Positions 1 through 12,284 of a stretch of DNA of 64,000 nucleotides are shown piece after piece; the first letter of the stretch is position 1; each line of letters starts with the position of its first letter. A model generated the notes under the pieces. That model worked only from the letters and a program-made list of their open reading frames with translations. It searched no databases and had not been told where the DNA came from. The stretch spans positions 77,432,547 to 77,496,546 of the forward strand of contig CAMGYJ010000005.1 of NCBI GenBank assembly GCA_946122785.1. The letters run 5' to 3'. This DNA comes from Linum tenue. Taxonomy: Eukaryota; Streptophyta; Magnoliopsida; Malpighiales; Linaceae. The position numbers were made by a program, and so were the translations under genes.

Positions 1-3000
1 CATGTAATACATAAAAAGCTGTAATTGTGTCATAATGACAAGATTTTGTGCACGAGTACGAAACGCTTTAGTTACCGTGTCCAATTGCACAATAATGGTG
101 GGATTGGGGGGATTTTTAAAAATTGTTTTAAATCCCCGGGCGCTCCAAATGTATTGTAATGTTGATGGACATGTGATTCATTGATTGGTTTAGTAATATA
201 AACACATAAACCGCTTAATTGTATCATAATGATAAGATGTGCACGAGTACGAACTCTTAGTACCGAGTCCAAATTGAACAATAAGGTGGATTACGCACTC
301 CAAATGTCTTGTAATGTTGATGGACATGTGATTCAATGATTGGTTTAGTCATATAAACACATAAACCGCTTAATTATGTCATAATGACAAGATGTGCACC
401 AGTACGAACTCTTAGTACCGACTCCAAATTGCGCAATAAGGTAGATTTCCACTCCAAATGACTTGTAATGTTGATAGACATGTGATTCTTTGATTGGTTT
501 AGTCATATAAACACATAAACCGCTTAATTGTGTCATAATGACAAGATGTGCACGAGTACGAACTCTTAGTACCGACTCCAAATTGCGCAATAAGGTAGAT
601 TTCCACTCCAAATGACTTGTAATGTTGATAGACATGTGATTCTTTGATTGGTTTAGTCATATAAACACATAAACCGCTTAATTGTGTCATAATGACGAGA
701 TGTGCACGAGTACGAACTCTTAGTACCGACTCCAAATTGCACAATAAGGTGGATTTGCACTCTAAATGTCTTGTAATGTTGATAGACATGTGATTCTTTG
801 ATTGGTTTAGTCATATAAACACATAAACCGCTTAATTGTGTCATAATGACAAGATGTGCACGAGTACGAACTCTTAGTACCGACTCCAAATTGCGCAATA
901 AGGTAGATTTCCACTCCAAATGTCTTGTAATGTTGATAGACATGTGATTCAATGATTGGTTTAGTCATATAAACACATAAACCGCTTAATTGTGTCAAAA
1001 TGACAAGATGTGCACGAGTACGAACTCTTAGTACCGAGTCCAAATTGCACAATAAGGTGGATTTGCACTCCAAATGTCTTGTAATGTTGGTTGACATGTG
1101 ATTCTTTGATTGGTTTAGTCATGTAAATACATAAAAAGCTTAATTGTGTCATAATGAAAAGATGTGCACGAGTACTAACTCTTAATACCGAGTCCAAATT
1201 GCACAATAAGGTGGATTACGCACTCCAAATGTCTTGTAATGTTGATGGACATGTGATTCAATGATTGTTTTAGTCATATAAACACATAAACCGCTTAATT
1301 GTGTCATAATGACAAGATGTGCACGAGTACGAACTCTTACTACCGAGTCAAAATTGCACAATAAGGTGGATATGAACTCCAAATGTCTTGTAATGTTGGT
1401 GGACATGTGATTCTTTGATTGGGTTAGTCATGTAAATACATAAAATGCTTAATTGTGTCATAATGACAAGATGTGCACGAGTACGAACTCTTAGTAACGT
1501 GTCCAAATTGCACAATAAGGTGGATTACGCACTCCAAATGTCTTGTAATGTTGATGGACATGTGATTCAATGATTGGTTTAGTCATATAAACACATAAAC
1601 TGCTTAATTGTGTCATAATGACAAGATGTGCACGAGTACGAACTCTTAGTACGTAGTTCAAATTGCACAATAAGGTGGATTTGCACTCAAATGTTGATGG
1701 ACATGTGATTCAATGATTGGTTTAGTCATATAAACACATAAACTGCTTAATTGTGTCATAATGACAAGATGTGCACGAGTACGAACTCTTAGTACCGAGT
1801 CCAAATTGCACAATAAGGTGGATTTGCACTCCAAATGTCTTGTAATGTTGATTGACATGTGATTCTTTGATTGGTTTAGTCATGTAAATACATAAAAAGC
1901 TTAATTGTGTCATAATGATAAGATGTGCACGAGTACTAACTCTTAGTACCGAGTCCAAATTGCACAATAATGTGGATTTCCACTCCAAATGTCTTGTAAT
2001 GTTGGTTGACATGTGATTCTTTGATTGGTTTAGTCATGTAAATACATAAAATGCTTAATTGTGTCATAATGACAAGATGTGCATGCACGAGTACGAACTC
2101 TTAGTAATGTGTCCAAATTGCACAATAAGGTGGATTACGCACTCCAAATGTCTTGTAATGTTGATCGACATGTGATTCAATGATTGGTTTAGTCATATAA
2201 ACACATAAACTGCTTAATTGTGTCATAATGACAAGATGTGCACGAGTACGAACTCTTAGTACGTAGTTCAAATTGCACAATAAGGTGGATTTGCACTCAA
2301 AATGTTGATGGACATGTGATTCAATGATTGGTTTAGTCATATAAACACATAAACTGCTTAATTGTGTCATAATGACAAGATGTGCACGAGTACGAACTCT
2401 TAGTACCGACTCCAAATTGCACAATAAGGTGGATTTGCACTCGTAATGTCTTCTAATGTTGGTGGACATGTGATTCTTTGATTGGTTTAGTCATGTAAAT
2501 ACATAAAAAGCTTAATTGTGTCATAATGAAAAGATGTGCACGAGTGCAAACTCTTAGTACCGAGTCCAAATTGCACAATAATGTGGATTACGCACTCCAA
2601 ATGTCTTGTAATGTTGGTGGACATGTGATTCAATGATTGGTTTATTCATATAAACACATAAACCTCTTTATTGTGTCATAATGACAAGATGTGCACGAGT
2701 CCGAACTCTTAGTACCGAGTCCAAATTGCACAATAATGTGGATCTGCAGTCCTTTTGGTGGACATGTGATTCTTTGATTGGTTTAGTCATGTAAATACAT
2801 AAAAAGCTTAATTGTGTCATAATGAAAAGATGTGCACGAGTACGAACTCTTAGTACCGAGTCCAAATTGCACAATAAGGTGGATTTGCACTCCAAATGTC
2901 TTGTAATTTTGGTGGACATGTGATTCTTTGATTGATTTAGTCATGTAAATACATAAAAAGCTTAATTGTGTCATAATGACAAGATATGCACGAGTACGAA

Positions 3001-5377
3001 CTCTTTGTACCGTGTCCAAATTGCACAATAAGGTGGATTACGCACTCCAAATGTATTGTAATGTTGATGGACATGTGATTCAATGATTGTTTTAGTCATA
3101 TAAACACATAAACCGCTTAATTGTGTCATAATGACAAGATGTGCACGAGTACGAACTCTTAGTACCGAGTCCAAATTGCACAATAAGGTGGATTACGCAC
3201 TCCAAATGTCTTGTAATTTTGATGGACATGTGATTCAATGGTTATTTTAGTCATATAAACACATAAACCGCTTAATTGTGTCATAATGACAAGTAGTGAA
3301 CGAGTACGAACTCATAGTAACGAGTCCAAACAGTACAATAAGGTGGATTTGCACTCTAAATGTCTTCTAATATTGATAGACATGTGATTCAATGATTGTT
3401 TGTCATATAAACACATAAACCGCTTAATTGTGTCATAATGACAAGATGTGCACGAGTACGAACTCTTAGTACCGAGTCCAAATTGCACAATAAGGTGGAT
3501 TTGCACTCCAAATGTCTTGTAATGTTGGTGGACATGTGATTCTTTGATTGGTTTAGTCATGTAAATACATAAAAAGCTTAATTGTGTCATAATGAAAAGA
3601 TGTGCACGAGTACGAACTCTTAGTACCGAGTCCAAATTGCACAATAAGGTGGATTACGCACTCCAAATGTCTTGTAATGTTGATGGACATGTGATTCAAT
3701 GATTGTTTTAGTCATATAAACACATAAACCGCTTAATTGTGTCATAATGACAAGATGTGCACGAGTACGAACTCTTACTACTGAGTCAAAATTGCACAAT
3801 AAGGTGGATATGCACTCCAAATGTCTTGTAATGTTGGTGGACATGTGATTCTTTGATTGGGTTAGTCATGTAAATACATAAAATGCTTAATTGTGTCATA
3901 ATGACAAGATGTGCACGAGTACGAACTCTCAGTAATGTGTCCAAATTGCACAATAAGGTGGATTATGCACTCCAAATGTCTTGTAATGTTGATGGACATG
4001 TGATTCAATGATTGGTTTAGTCATATAAACACATAAACTGCTTAATTGTGTCATAATGACAAGATGTGCACGAGTACGAACTCTTAGTACGTAGTTCAAA
4101 TTGCACAATAAGGTGGATTTGCACTCAAAATGTTGATGGACATGTGATTCAATGATTGGTTTAGTCATATAAACACATAAACTGCTTAATTGTGTCATAA
4201 TGACAAGATGTGCACGAGTACGAATTCTTAGTACCGAGTCCAAATTGCACAATAAGGTGGATTTGCACTCCAAATGTCTTGTAATGTTAGTAGACATGTG
4301 ATTCTTTGATTGGTTTAGTCATGTAAATACATAAAAAGCTTAATTGTGTCATAATGACAAGATGTGCACGAGTACGAACTCTTAGTACCGAGTCCAAATT
4401 GCACAATAAGGTGGATTACGCACTCCAAATGTCTTGTAATTTTGATGGACATGTGATTCAATGGTTATTTTAGTCATATAAACACATAAACTGCTTAATT
4501 GTGTCATAATGACAAGATGTGCACGAGTACGAACTCTTAGTACCGACTCCAAATTGCACAATAAGGTGGATTTGCACTCCAAATGTCTTGTAATGTTGGT
4601 GGACATGTGATTCTTTGATTGGTTTAGTCATGTAAATACATAAAAAGCTTAATTGTGTCATAATGAAAAGATGTGCACGAGTACGAACTCTTAGTACCGT
4701 GTCCAAATTGCACAATAATATGGATTACGCACTCCATATGTCTTGTAATGTTGATGGACATGTGATTCAATGATTGTTTTAGTCATATAAACACATAAAC
4801 CGCTTAATTGTGTCATAATGATAAGATGTGCACGAGTACGAACTCTTACTACCGAGTCAAAATTGCACAATAAGGTGGATATGCACTCGAAATGTCTTGT
4901 AATGTTGGTGGACATGTGATTCTTTGATTGGTTTAGTCATGTAAATACATAAAATGCTTAATTATGTCATAATGACAAGATGTGCACGAGTATGAACTCT
5001 TAGTACTTTGTCCAAATTGCACAATAAGGTGGATTACGCATTTCAAATGTCTTGTAATGTTGATGGACATGTGATTCAATGATTGGTTTAGTCATATAAA
5101 CACATAAACTGCTTAATTGTGTCATAATGACAAGATGTGCACGAGTACGAACTCTTAGTACGTAGTTCAAATTGCACAATAAGGTGGATTTGCACTCAAA
5201 ATGTTGATGGACATGTGATTCAATGATTGGTTTGGTCATATAAACACATAAACTGCTTAATTGTGTCATAATGAAAAGATGTGCACGAGTACGAACTCTT
5301 ATTACCGACTCCAAATTGCACAATAAGGTGGATTTGCACTCCAAATGTCTTGTAATGTTGGTGGACATGTGATTCTT
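1..5377. repeat. Satellite array, left part (154/155-bp monomers)
   Basis: This is a tandem satellite running off the left edge of the window. Landmarks such as AGTCATATAAACACATAAAC recur at 347, 501 and 655, giving a 154-bp period. Monomers carrying GGATTACGCACTCC instead of GGATTTGCACTCC are 155 bp. Two backbone types alternate in much of the array: one with GTCATGTAAATACATAAAAAGC and one with GTCATATAAACACATAAACCGC (shown here as names only, differing at several positions). Shortened monomers also occur, with 9-13-bp deletions near 2290, 2750, 4130 and 5200. The array is interrupted at 5378 by a transposon and resumes at 26575 in the same monomer phase. Confidence 0.97.
5369..5377. repeat. 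Target-site duplication, left copy (9 bp)
   Basis: GTGATTCTT lies immediately outside the left terminus of the MULE and is repeated exactly at 26575-26583. Removing the element and one copy restores an ordinary satellite monomer (GACATGTGATTCTTTGATT). Nine bases is the standard duplication length for Mutator-superfamily transposons. Confidence 0.95.
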
Positions 5378-5417
5378 GAGGCATTTTAGTGTGCTTTATA
5401 GTATTGGTGCTATAAAA
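5378..5417 (+). repeat. MULE left terminal inverted repeat
   Basis: The 40 bases starting GAGGCATTTTAGTGTGC match the reverse complement of 26535-26574 at about 31 of 40 positions; the shared core is TAGTGTGC followed by TATAG and TGCTATAAAA. Within each end TATAG...CTATA forms a small hairpin-capable inverted repeat. Confidence 0.9.
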
Positions 5418-6014
5418 CATTTACAGCCATTAGATTATGTTCAAACTATATCAACCATAGATTTTATTTAAATTATTAATTTGTTATTTTATTTGTGGGT
5501 GGAGAACCGGTACAACCGGTTGTCTGAAATTTTTTTGCGAATTCAACCTTACACGCAGCCTTCTTCTTACACGAACCCTTCTTCTCACTTCTTCTCACCG
5601 CCGTTTACTCTTCCTTCGATCCTCTTCCTTCGATACTCTCCACGCGAGCCAGATTCTGACGACGACAGTGAAGACGGCGAGCAGTGGGTGACGACGAGTA
5701 GAAGAAGCTTGTCGATTGCAGCATCTCTTTGACTGCGGCGAGCCGGATTCCGACGACGACAGTGAAGGCGGCGAGCAGTGGGTGACGACGAGTAGAAGAA
5801 GCTTGTCGATTGCAGCATCTCTTTGACTGCGGCGAGCCGGATTCCGACGACGACAGTGAAGGCGGCGAGCAGGGGACGACGAGAGCGAGCATCTCTTCGT
5901 CGATTGCAAACGAAGACCCTCTTCCCATCGATAGCAAACGAAGACCCTGCACAGAACCCCCTCTTCCCATCGATAGCAAACGAAGACCTACCTCCTCCAC
6001 TGCAACTTTTTCCG
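5418..6014 (+). promoter_or_regulatory. MULE 5' subterminal region and putative leader exon of the ULP gene
   Basis: The first 120 bases are AT-rich and include an inverted repeat AACCGG-TACAA-CCGGTT near 5506-5522. From about 5540 the sequence turns pyrimidine-rich (repeated CTTCTT) and then GC-rich, as in plant leader exons. A good donor, CCG|GTTAGT, is at 6014/6015. A partner acceptor just upstream of the ULP start codon is at 8281-8282. I infer that this is the promoter and first non-coding exon. No TATA box is certain. Short ORFs here follow the 94-bp repeats and are not convincing genes. Confidence 0.5.
5652..5890 (+). repeat. 94-bp direct repeat, about 2.5 copies
   Basis: Copies start at 5652, 5746 and 5840 with GATTC(T/C)GACGACGACAG and include AGAAGAAGCTTGTCGATTGC. 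The third copy diverges after about 40 bases. The copies are nearly identical, so the expansion is recent. They lie in the presumed leader exon. Confidence 0.9.
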
Positions 6015-8282
6015 GTTAGTATGCCTACAGTTCTACAATTTTATTCAATTTTCCGGTTAGTATGGCTATCAGTTTAGGGATTATATTGGGATGTTCTAGA
6101 TTTACAAATTTCGGTAGGGGGATTGAAATTCCATGCTCGTTTTACCAGATTGAACTATGGAAGTAGAAGAGAGAATTTCTCAATTCTGGGTAACCATTTG
6201 GGATTGAAATTGAAGCTTCTCCACTGCTTTCTTCATGTGCATTCTCAATTGGATATGGTGATATAAGATGCGATATTCCTTTCCCTCTCTCGGTTTTATC
6301 AGTTGTGTGAAGTGGGAATTCTGATGTGCTCCATCTTTTCCAGTGTCTTCTTCTGTGATTTGGTTTGTCTATCTCTTTAGCTTTAACGTCTTGTGCAATG
6401 AGGATTCAGTGTCAACTAGGAAGCTGTCTTGGTTTATATAATCCCATAAACGGTGCTGGGGTTGTTCATTTCGTTGTTGCCTTTGCTTTCAAACTGAAGA
6501 GAATAACTGTGCTGGGGTTGTTCTGCTTGCTTCTTTAGTTCTTTGGTCTTGATTGGGTTTTAGGGATGTAAGGAATGGGTTTGTAGAGTTTACTTAATAG
6601 TCAATTTTTATCTCCCACATCCCACTAGAGTTCGAGTTATTTTCAGGGTTTTTGCTGTTTATAGAGTTAATTCATAGTCAATTTTGCTTCTTTAAGTTTC
6701 TCATATCAGGCCTCAAGGCCGGGAATGAGTTTTATACATCCCTAGACAGATACTGTTTCGAGTTTATCAGGGGAACTAACCTCAGCAAACGACTCAGTGG
6801 TCTTAGGGCTATCAATTTCCCTGATCTTCCGTGACATTTTTTTGTAACATACGTAAATTACTGCTTTCTGAACAATCTCGAATCTTACTTTTACGTCTGT
6901 GAGTCGATTTACACATTGAAGCTTGAAGGGAGAGTTGTGCATGGTTGTGGTTGCCTTGTTGGGTAGTGAACAATTTAATCATGTACCAAAGAGGAAAATG
7001 CTTGTCACCAAGAAAACTCACACTTGGTGAAAGAGCCTAGGAAATAGCATGCATGAACCAAGCAAAGATCATGTGTTCTTTATGTGGTTTTCCACCATAG
7101 CTAAATGCTACCTCATGAAAATGATATCATAAATTAGTTTTGGAAACTTTTTTTGTTTACTTTTTCATAAATGGAAACTCCATTTCACTTGGAAAACCGG
7201 TGTGAGTTGCATGTGTCGAGAGAGCTATTGCCTTGTTGAGTTACATAATCGTCATTCCAAGCATGCAATTCATCTTGTCTTTGTGAGCGCTGGGAGAGGA
7301 GTCCTAATCATGTTCCCATTGTGGTTAAGCTAGCAACTATTTGTAGTATGCTTGTTGTGTGGATGTATTGTAGAAAAGGGTAATCGAAGCATTTGTCTTC
7401 TGTGATTCTTTGCATGAGCTTTGCATTAGTCTTATGTGATTCTTTGCATTCATTTGAGCTTTTTATTTCGTTTGAATGCTGGCTCCGTCTACGTTTATGT
7501 GATTAGTACCTCAGTTTACTATTAGAGCAAGATTGTGATGCAATTGATAGGTTATGTCGTGATTCATCAAGTAAACCTTGGACTTCATCTCCCCATGCTT
7601 AATCATTAGTTCATTCTTACATGCATTCCAGTATTATTTTTCTGATTAGAGATTCATCTGTAATTATGCACTTCTCACAGCTCATCTGTAAATATCACGG
7701 GCGTGAGATTAACCCGTGATATGGTCACAGCTGAAACTCAAAAACACGCCTCACATATGAAAATATCACGGCCGGGAGATGTACCGTTAGATTTTTTTTA
7801 AAAAAGGGGGAGTTCCAGGGGTTTTCACGGGTTGGGTTCGACAGTATCACGGCCGTGAGATGAGCCGTGTTTGTGTAATTGAAATGCTGGACTTCTCACG
7901 GGTGTGAAATTTCAAGAATTAGCCGTGAGAATATTTAGTGGGTGTTTTTAGTTTCACAGCTTATTTTAACGGTCGTGATTTATGAAGCCAAAGCCGTGAG
8001 ATTGTCTGGAGATATGAAAACTTCTCTTTGCTTCTCACGGGTCATGTCACGGCCGTGAGATTTTGCATTTTGGGTGAAATTTAATGAAAGCTGGGTGTTT
8101 TGGGTGAAATTTATATATGCCAATGGCGGATTTCATGGTTAATTAGTGTACTCAGGTGTTGATGTAGGGGGTTTTCAGTTCTTCTGGTAGTTAGAACTTG
8201 TATTTTGTTTGTACTCTTCGGCATGCTTATAATTCGTGTTTCAAGGCATGCTTATAATTTTTCTGTTGTTTTAATTTTGCAG
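6015..8282 (+). other. Putative leader intron of the ULP gene
   Basis: Between donor CCG|GTTAGT at 6014/6015 and acceptor TTTTGCAG at 8275-8282 lies 2.27 kb of AT-rich sequence without convincing coding potential. The ATG at 8303 follows the acceptor by 20 bases. The intron contains the first CACGGCCGTG motif cluster (7686-8063). Apart from that cluster I see no gene, tRNA or transposon structure here. Confidence 0.45.
7686..8063. repeat. CACGGCCGTG motif cluster 1
   Basis: Dense occurrences of TCACGGCCGTGAGA, a palindrome centred on CGGCCG, and variants such as TCACGGGCGTGAGA, CACGGCCGGGAGATG and GCCGTGAGA. They are interspersed with a conserved linker containing AAGGGGGAGTTCCA and TTTCACGGGTT. 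The same linker-plus-motif order occurs in clusters at about 11.8-12.3, 17.6-18.0, 20.4-20.9 and 24.5-24.9 kb. None is found outside the MULE. Confidence 0.9.
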
Positions 8283-8302
8283 TTTGCTAAAATTGTTCTA
8301 TA

Positions 8303-11300
8303 ATGAAGACGAAGAGGCATCAAATTTTCAGCACGCGATGTTCTCCTAGGAAAGTATTCTCAGTAGTCTCAAATTTAGAGGCTTGTCAATCAGATGCCAT
8401 TAGGAGATGTGGCTTTGGTCGTATTCTTGAAGTCAAAGCAAGAAAGCTACAACGTGAGTTGTTGGAGAAACTTGTGAAGAGCTTTAATCTGGAAGAAAGC
8501 ACAATTAAGGCGTATGGGTTGGAAGTGCATATTTCGGCCAAAGATTTCGAGCGAATTATGGGTGTGCCTGAGGGAGGTACTGATATCATCTTGAATGGTG
8601 AAGAAGTGGAGGGAAGATCAGAGGAACTGGAACCATTTAGAGTGTTTTCGACACGTGAATGTGGCCGACGGGCGATTTTCACAAGCTTAATGAAGAAGGA
8701 GTTGTCGAAGATGAAAGATAGCGACGATCTATTTCTTCAAATGTTTATTTTGTACGTAATGGGGGTGCTATTAGTACCAACTAGAAGAGAGGACATTTCC
8801 TTGTCTTCGGTATACGCTGTCACCGATGTTGCAGACATTCCGAAGAAGAATTGGGCATCCTTTTGCTTCAATGAATTGGTCAAATGCATCTGCGACCATA
8901 ATGCTTATAAAAGAGAGTATATACCGGGTTGCTTGCTGTTTTTGGAGGTAAATAATTGCTAATCCCGACTTTCTACATATTTGTAATGATTAATCATCAT
9001 GTTGATTATAGTATTTTTTTTTGTAGTTAATATTCTTGGAGCATGCAAATGGTATTTTCCAAACCGTTGATGGGAGTTTGGATTTGATGAGTTGGGGGAG
9101 CGGAGACGTGGAGTTATTGTTAACAAAAGTGGTAAGATTGATAGTATATTTGATTCTTTTGACAAGTTGGAGCATGCTAATGGTACATTTGGTTCCCTTT
9201 TTAATTAATTTATAGGTTTCCAGCAGTTCGGGGAAAAGATCAGCTGAGGATGCCGGTTTGAAATCACCTCCAAGGAAACGGGGAAAAAGAGATGGGAAAG
9301 GGCACAAACCCGACGGGGATGAGCTGCTTCTCTATGAGCGTATTGATGCTCGGTTTAGTACCATGGAGGGTAGAATTGACAACTTTGGTCAAGAATTTAG
9401 AGTGGCAATGGGTGATGCTGCTTCTAGAGATAATGAGCTAATGAGCCGGGTTGTGAAAATGGAGAACGAATTTCGGGCTTTTAGAGACGAAATCGGTACT
9501 GCAGTGAAGTCCCTTATAGAGGCAGTGAAAGCAACTGTAGGTGATCCGTTGTCAAGGGAGCAGCCTAGGGAACCCATTTCTCCTACAGCTGAGTTGAAAA
9601 AGAACGATCAGAAGGGTGAGGTTGAAAAACCTAGGGAACCCATTTCTCCTACCTTGGAATGTGTCAAGACTGCCAAAGTTGAGAATTCGGGAGAAGCTGA
9701 GGGGGAAATTGGAGATGAGAGATGTTCTGAATCTCCTTCTGTGAAAGTTGTGAAAAAGTCTCCTTGCAAGCAGCCTAAAGCGTCGCAAGTTGAGAAATTC
9801 ATATTGTTGAGTGATGAAAGTGTTGCTGCTAATGATGGTTGTTCCAAGGCTGTGAAGGTATTTCACTTGATTAATTTTTCTAATTATTGGTTCTTGTGGT
9901 GTGGTTACTAATGAACTGGTTTTGTTTTTATGTTTTTGAACATGAAAGGGGCGAAAGGGAGGTGCACTACGTAGTGTGTCTAAATTGAAGCCTAGTTTGT
10001 ATGTGCTCTCTCCATTCGAACGGGCAAATCCCAGAGCTAAGAAAGCACAACCTTTGTACCGTGCTCCTCCCTTTGTTGTTGAGACACCATTGACTCTGGA
10101 GGCAGTAAAGATGCTTCAATTTGCTTTTAGTAGTGAGCTTCCCGAAAGGTACCTCCCGAAATCATTACAAGTAAAATTGGATAATATTTGTAGGATGTTT
10201 TTGGTATTTGCTTATTCTAATGTTGTGTTGTTTGAACTTGGTATTGTATAACAGTGACACATTGGTTAGTGTTGGTGGCGGGGTTCTTTCCTTGTCACGT
10301 GAAGATTTTGTCGAGCTTTTGCCAAGGACCAAAATTTCAACAAGGGTAAGTTCATTTATGTGTGTAATTTAGTAGATTGAACGTGTATTGCTGACTTTGG
10401 TATATGTGATGATGATGCATTAGATTATAGAAATGGCGTGTCTGTGCAAGACACTAGAAGAACGGAGTTGTGGTCGCAGTGGTGGCTTGTCTTGGTTCTT
10501 TCCACCTTCAGTTTCGGTACAGTTGTCTGCTTTGTCTATTCTTGTCATGAAATTAATCTCTTTTTTGTTACATGTAGCTTGTGTGGGTGACTGTGTTTTA
10601 TTTTTCTAGGAGCGTGCGAGTCATTGCAATGAGGAGCAATTTATGGCTAAGATGCGTTCATATAAGATAGTTGAGCGATACTGTATTGGTGAGCTACTTT
10701 ACTGCAGTAAGGTATGTTGTAATGTTGTTTTCTAAAAGGAAATGGCTTCACCCTCCTATGTTAAATTGATAATTATTGTTTGTTTGTCCATTATTTCAGA
10801 TTCATGTCCCAATTTTCAACCTCACGTTGAAGCACTTCTATCTGGCGGTCTTTAACATGGAAGCCAAAGAAATTGAAATCTGGGACTCATTACGAGGAAC
10901 TCATAATGAAGAATATGATGCAAGGATGCAGAAACTGGTTTGCTTCTTGTTCTTCAAGTTTTCAAGCTTTACTTATTGCTTAGTTGTTAGTTGTTTTTCA
11001 TTTGCCGACTTTGTCGTTATATATCGATGAGGTGGATGTTTTCATTTGCAGAAATTGGGTCTAGATTGGTTGCTTAAGGATGATATCTGTGGGGCGTTTT
11101 CATTTGTGGACTTCGTGGTTAGATATCGCCAGGATGTTGCTTGCCAACCAAATGGGTACCCTTTGTTGTTGTTCAATCGTGCACTGTTCTAATTAAGTTC
11201 GATAATTATCTGTTCGCATCATGACCATGATAATTATTTGTTATATTACAGATTTGATTGTGGACTATTTGTCATCAATTACTTGCTGGATCCAGATCGA

Positions 11301-11552
11301 TATTCCAAGAAGCTTGACCAGTTCCATAGTGACTATGAGCGGGCACAACTTACAATGTACTTGCTCACTACGGATCTGAATGAGGTGAAAGCTACAGTTA
11401 AGACACAATCCGATGAATATTTTGAGAGACATGCAAGACCTGCCCAAATTGAGACGGAGAAGGTGAATTTCAAGACAAACTTACTCAATCGGGGAAGAAA
11501 GCCGTTGCATGCGCATGGGGAGAAAAAGGGTAGAAAGTCTAAGAAGCATTGA
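8303..11552 (+). CDS. ULP1-like (C48) SUMO-protease-type protein of the MULE
   Basis: This gene encodes a cysteine protease of the Ulp1/SENP type, which cleaves SUMO or related isopeptide bonds in hosts. Predicted exons: 8303-8947, 9027-9131, 9216-9857, 9949-about 10200, about 10258-10345, 10424-10516, 10610-10711, 10800-10937, 11052-11155, 11252-11552. All listed junctions keep frame with GT-AG sites except exon 4/5, which I could not place exactly. The N-terminal 250 residues resemble the domain that precedes Ulp1 domains in plant transposon proteins (GFGRILEVKARKL, SAKDFERIMGVPEGG). A charged, lysine- and proline-rich linker follows. The catalytic domain shows KHFYLAVF (His codon 10833), IWDSL (Asp codon 10884) and CQPNGFDCGLFV (Gln then Cys codon 11259), so the catalytic set is intact. 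The C-terminus is basic. It is the first gene of the MULE, upstream of the transposase on the same strand. Role in transposition or silencing escape is inference. Confidence 0.88.
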
Positions 11553-11565
11553 GACTTGTGATGTT

Positions 11566-11665
11566 AATGTAGAGTTTAGTTAATGTGGATGTTGATTGAC
11601 ATTTAGGATAATGTAGATGTTGAATGAATTTTAGTGAATGTAGATGTTGAATGAAGTTTAGGAAA
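11566..11665 (+). repeat. Short degenerate tandem repeat after the ULP stop
   Basis: AATGTAGATGTTGAATGAA(T/G)TTTAG-like units of about 27-33 bases recur three times directly downstream of the ULP stop codon, in its presumed 3' untranslated region. No function can be assigned. Confidence 0.7.
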
Positions 11666-11821
11666 CTGTTGAAATTGCAATGACGTAATGAATGAAGCAT
11701 TATTCAGTGATGTTATTTTTTCTCTATATTATGTTTAATGTGTCGACAAGGTAAAAATTATGCATGATCATATACCGAAAAATGGTTGAAAATGGACCTG
11801 AAAGCAGGCGTGTTTTTGGAT

Positions 11822-12270
11822 TTGTAATTCTGGAAATATCACGCCTGTGAGATAGGCCGTGAGAGAGACCGTGAGATTTTTTCCATACAAAGGTGGAGTT
11901 CCAGACAGTTTCACGGGTTGTCTGCGACAGTATCACGGCCGTGAGATGAGCCGTGTTTTGGATATGAATGATGGTCATCTCACGGCCACTTTGTATGTTG
12001 TCATGGGCGTGAGACTTGGCCGTGAGATGGGATTTTATAACGGCTTAATGATGGTAATTTTACGCCCGTGAGACTGGGGCTTGAGATTCAAAAAACCTGA
12101 ATCTCACGGTCTTGAAAGGACCATCTCACACCCGTGAGATTCCAGAAAGTTTCACGGGTTGCCTTCGACAGTATAACGGCCGTGAGATGAGCCGTGTTTT
12201 GGATATGTATGATGGACATCTCACGGCCACTTTGTAAATTCTCATGGGCGTGAGACTTGGCCTTGAGATT
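11822..12270. repeat. CACGGCCGTG motif cluster 2
   Basis: The second motif cluster lies 270 bases after the ULP stop. It contains several TCACGGCCGTGAGATGAGCC blocks, two copies of the TTTCACGGGTTG linker and inverted arrangements such as TCACACCCGTGAGAT. It shares TTGTAATTCTGGAAATATCA with clusters 3 and 5. Its right edge abuts the 81-bp array. Confidence 0.9.
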
Positions 12271-12284
12271 CAAAAAATCATTCC

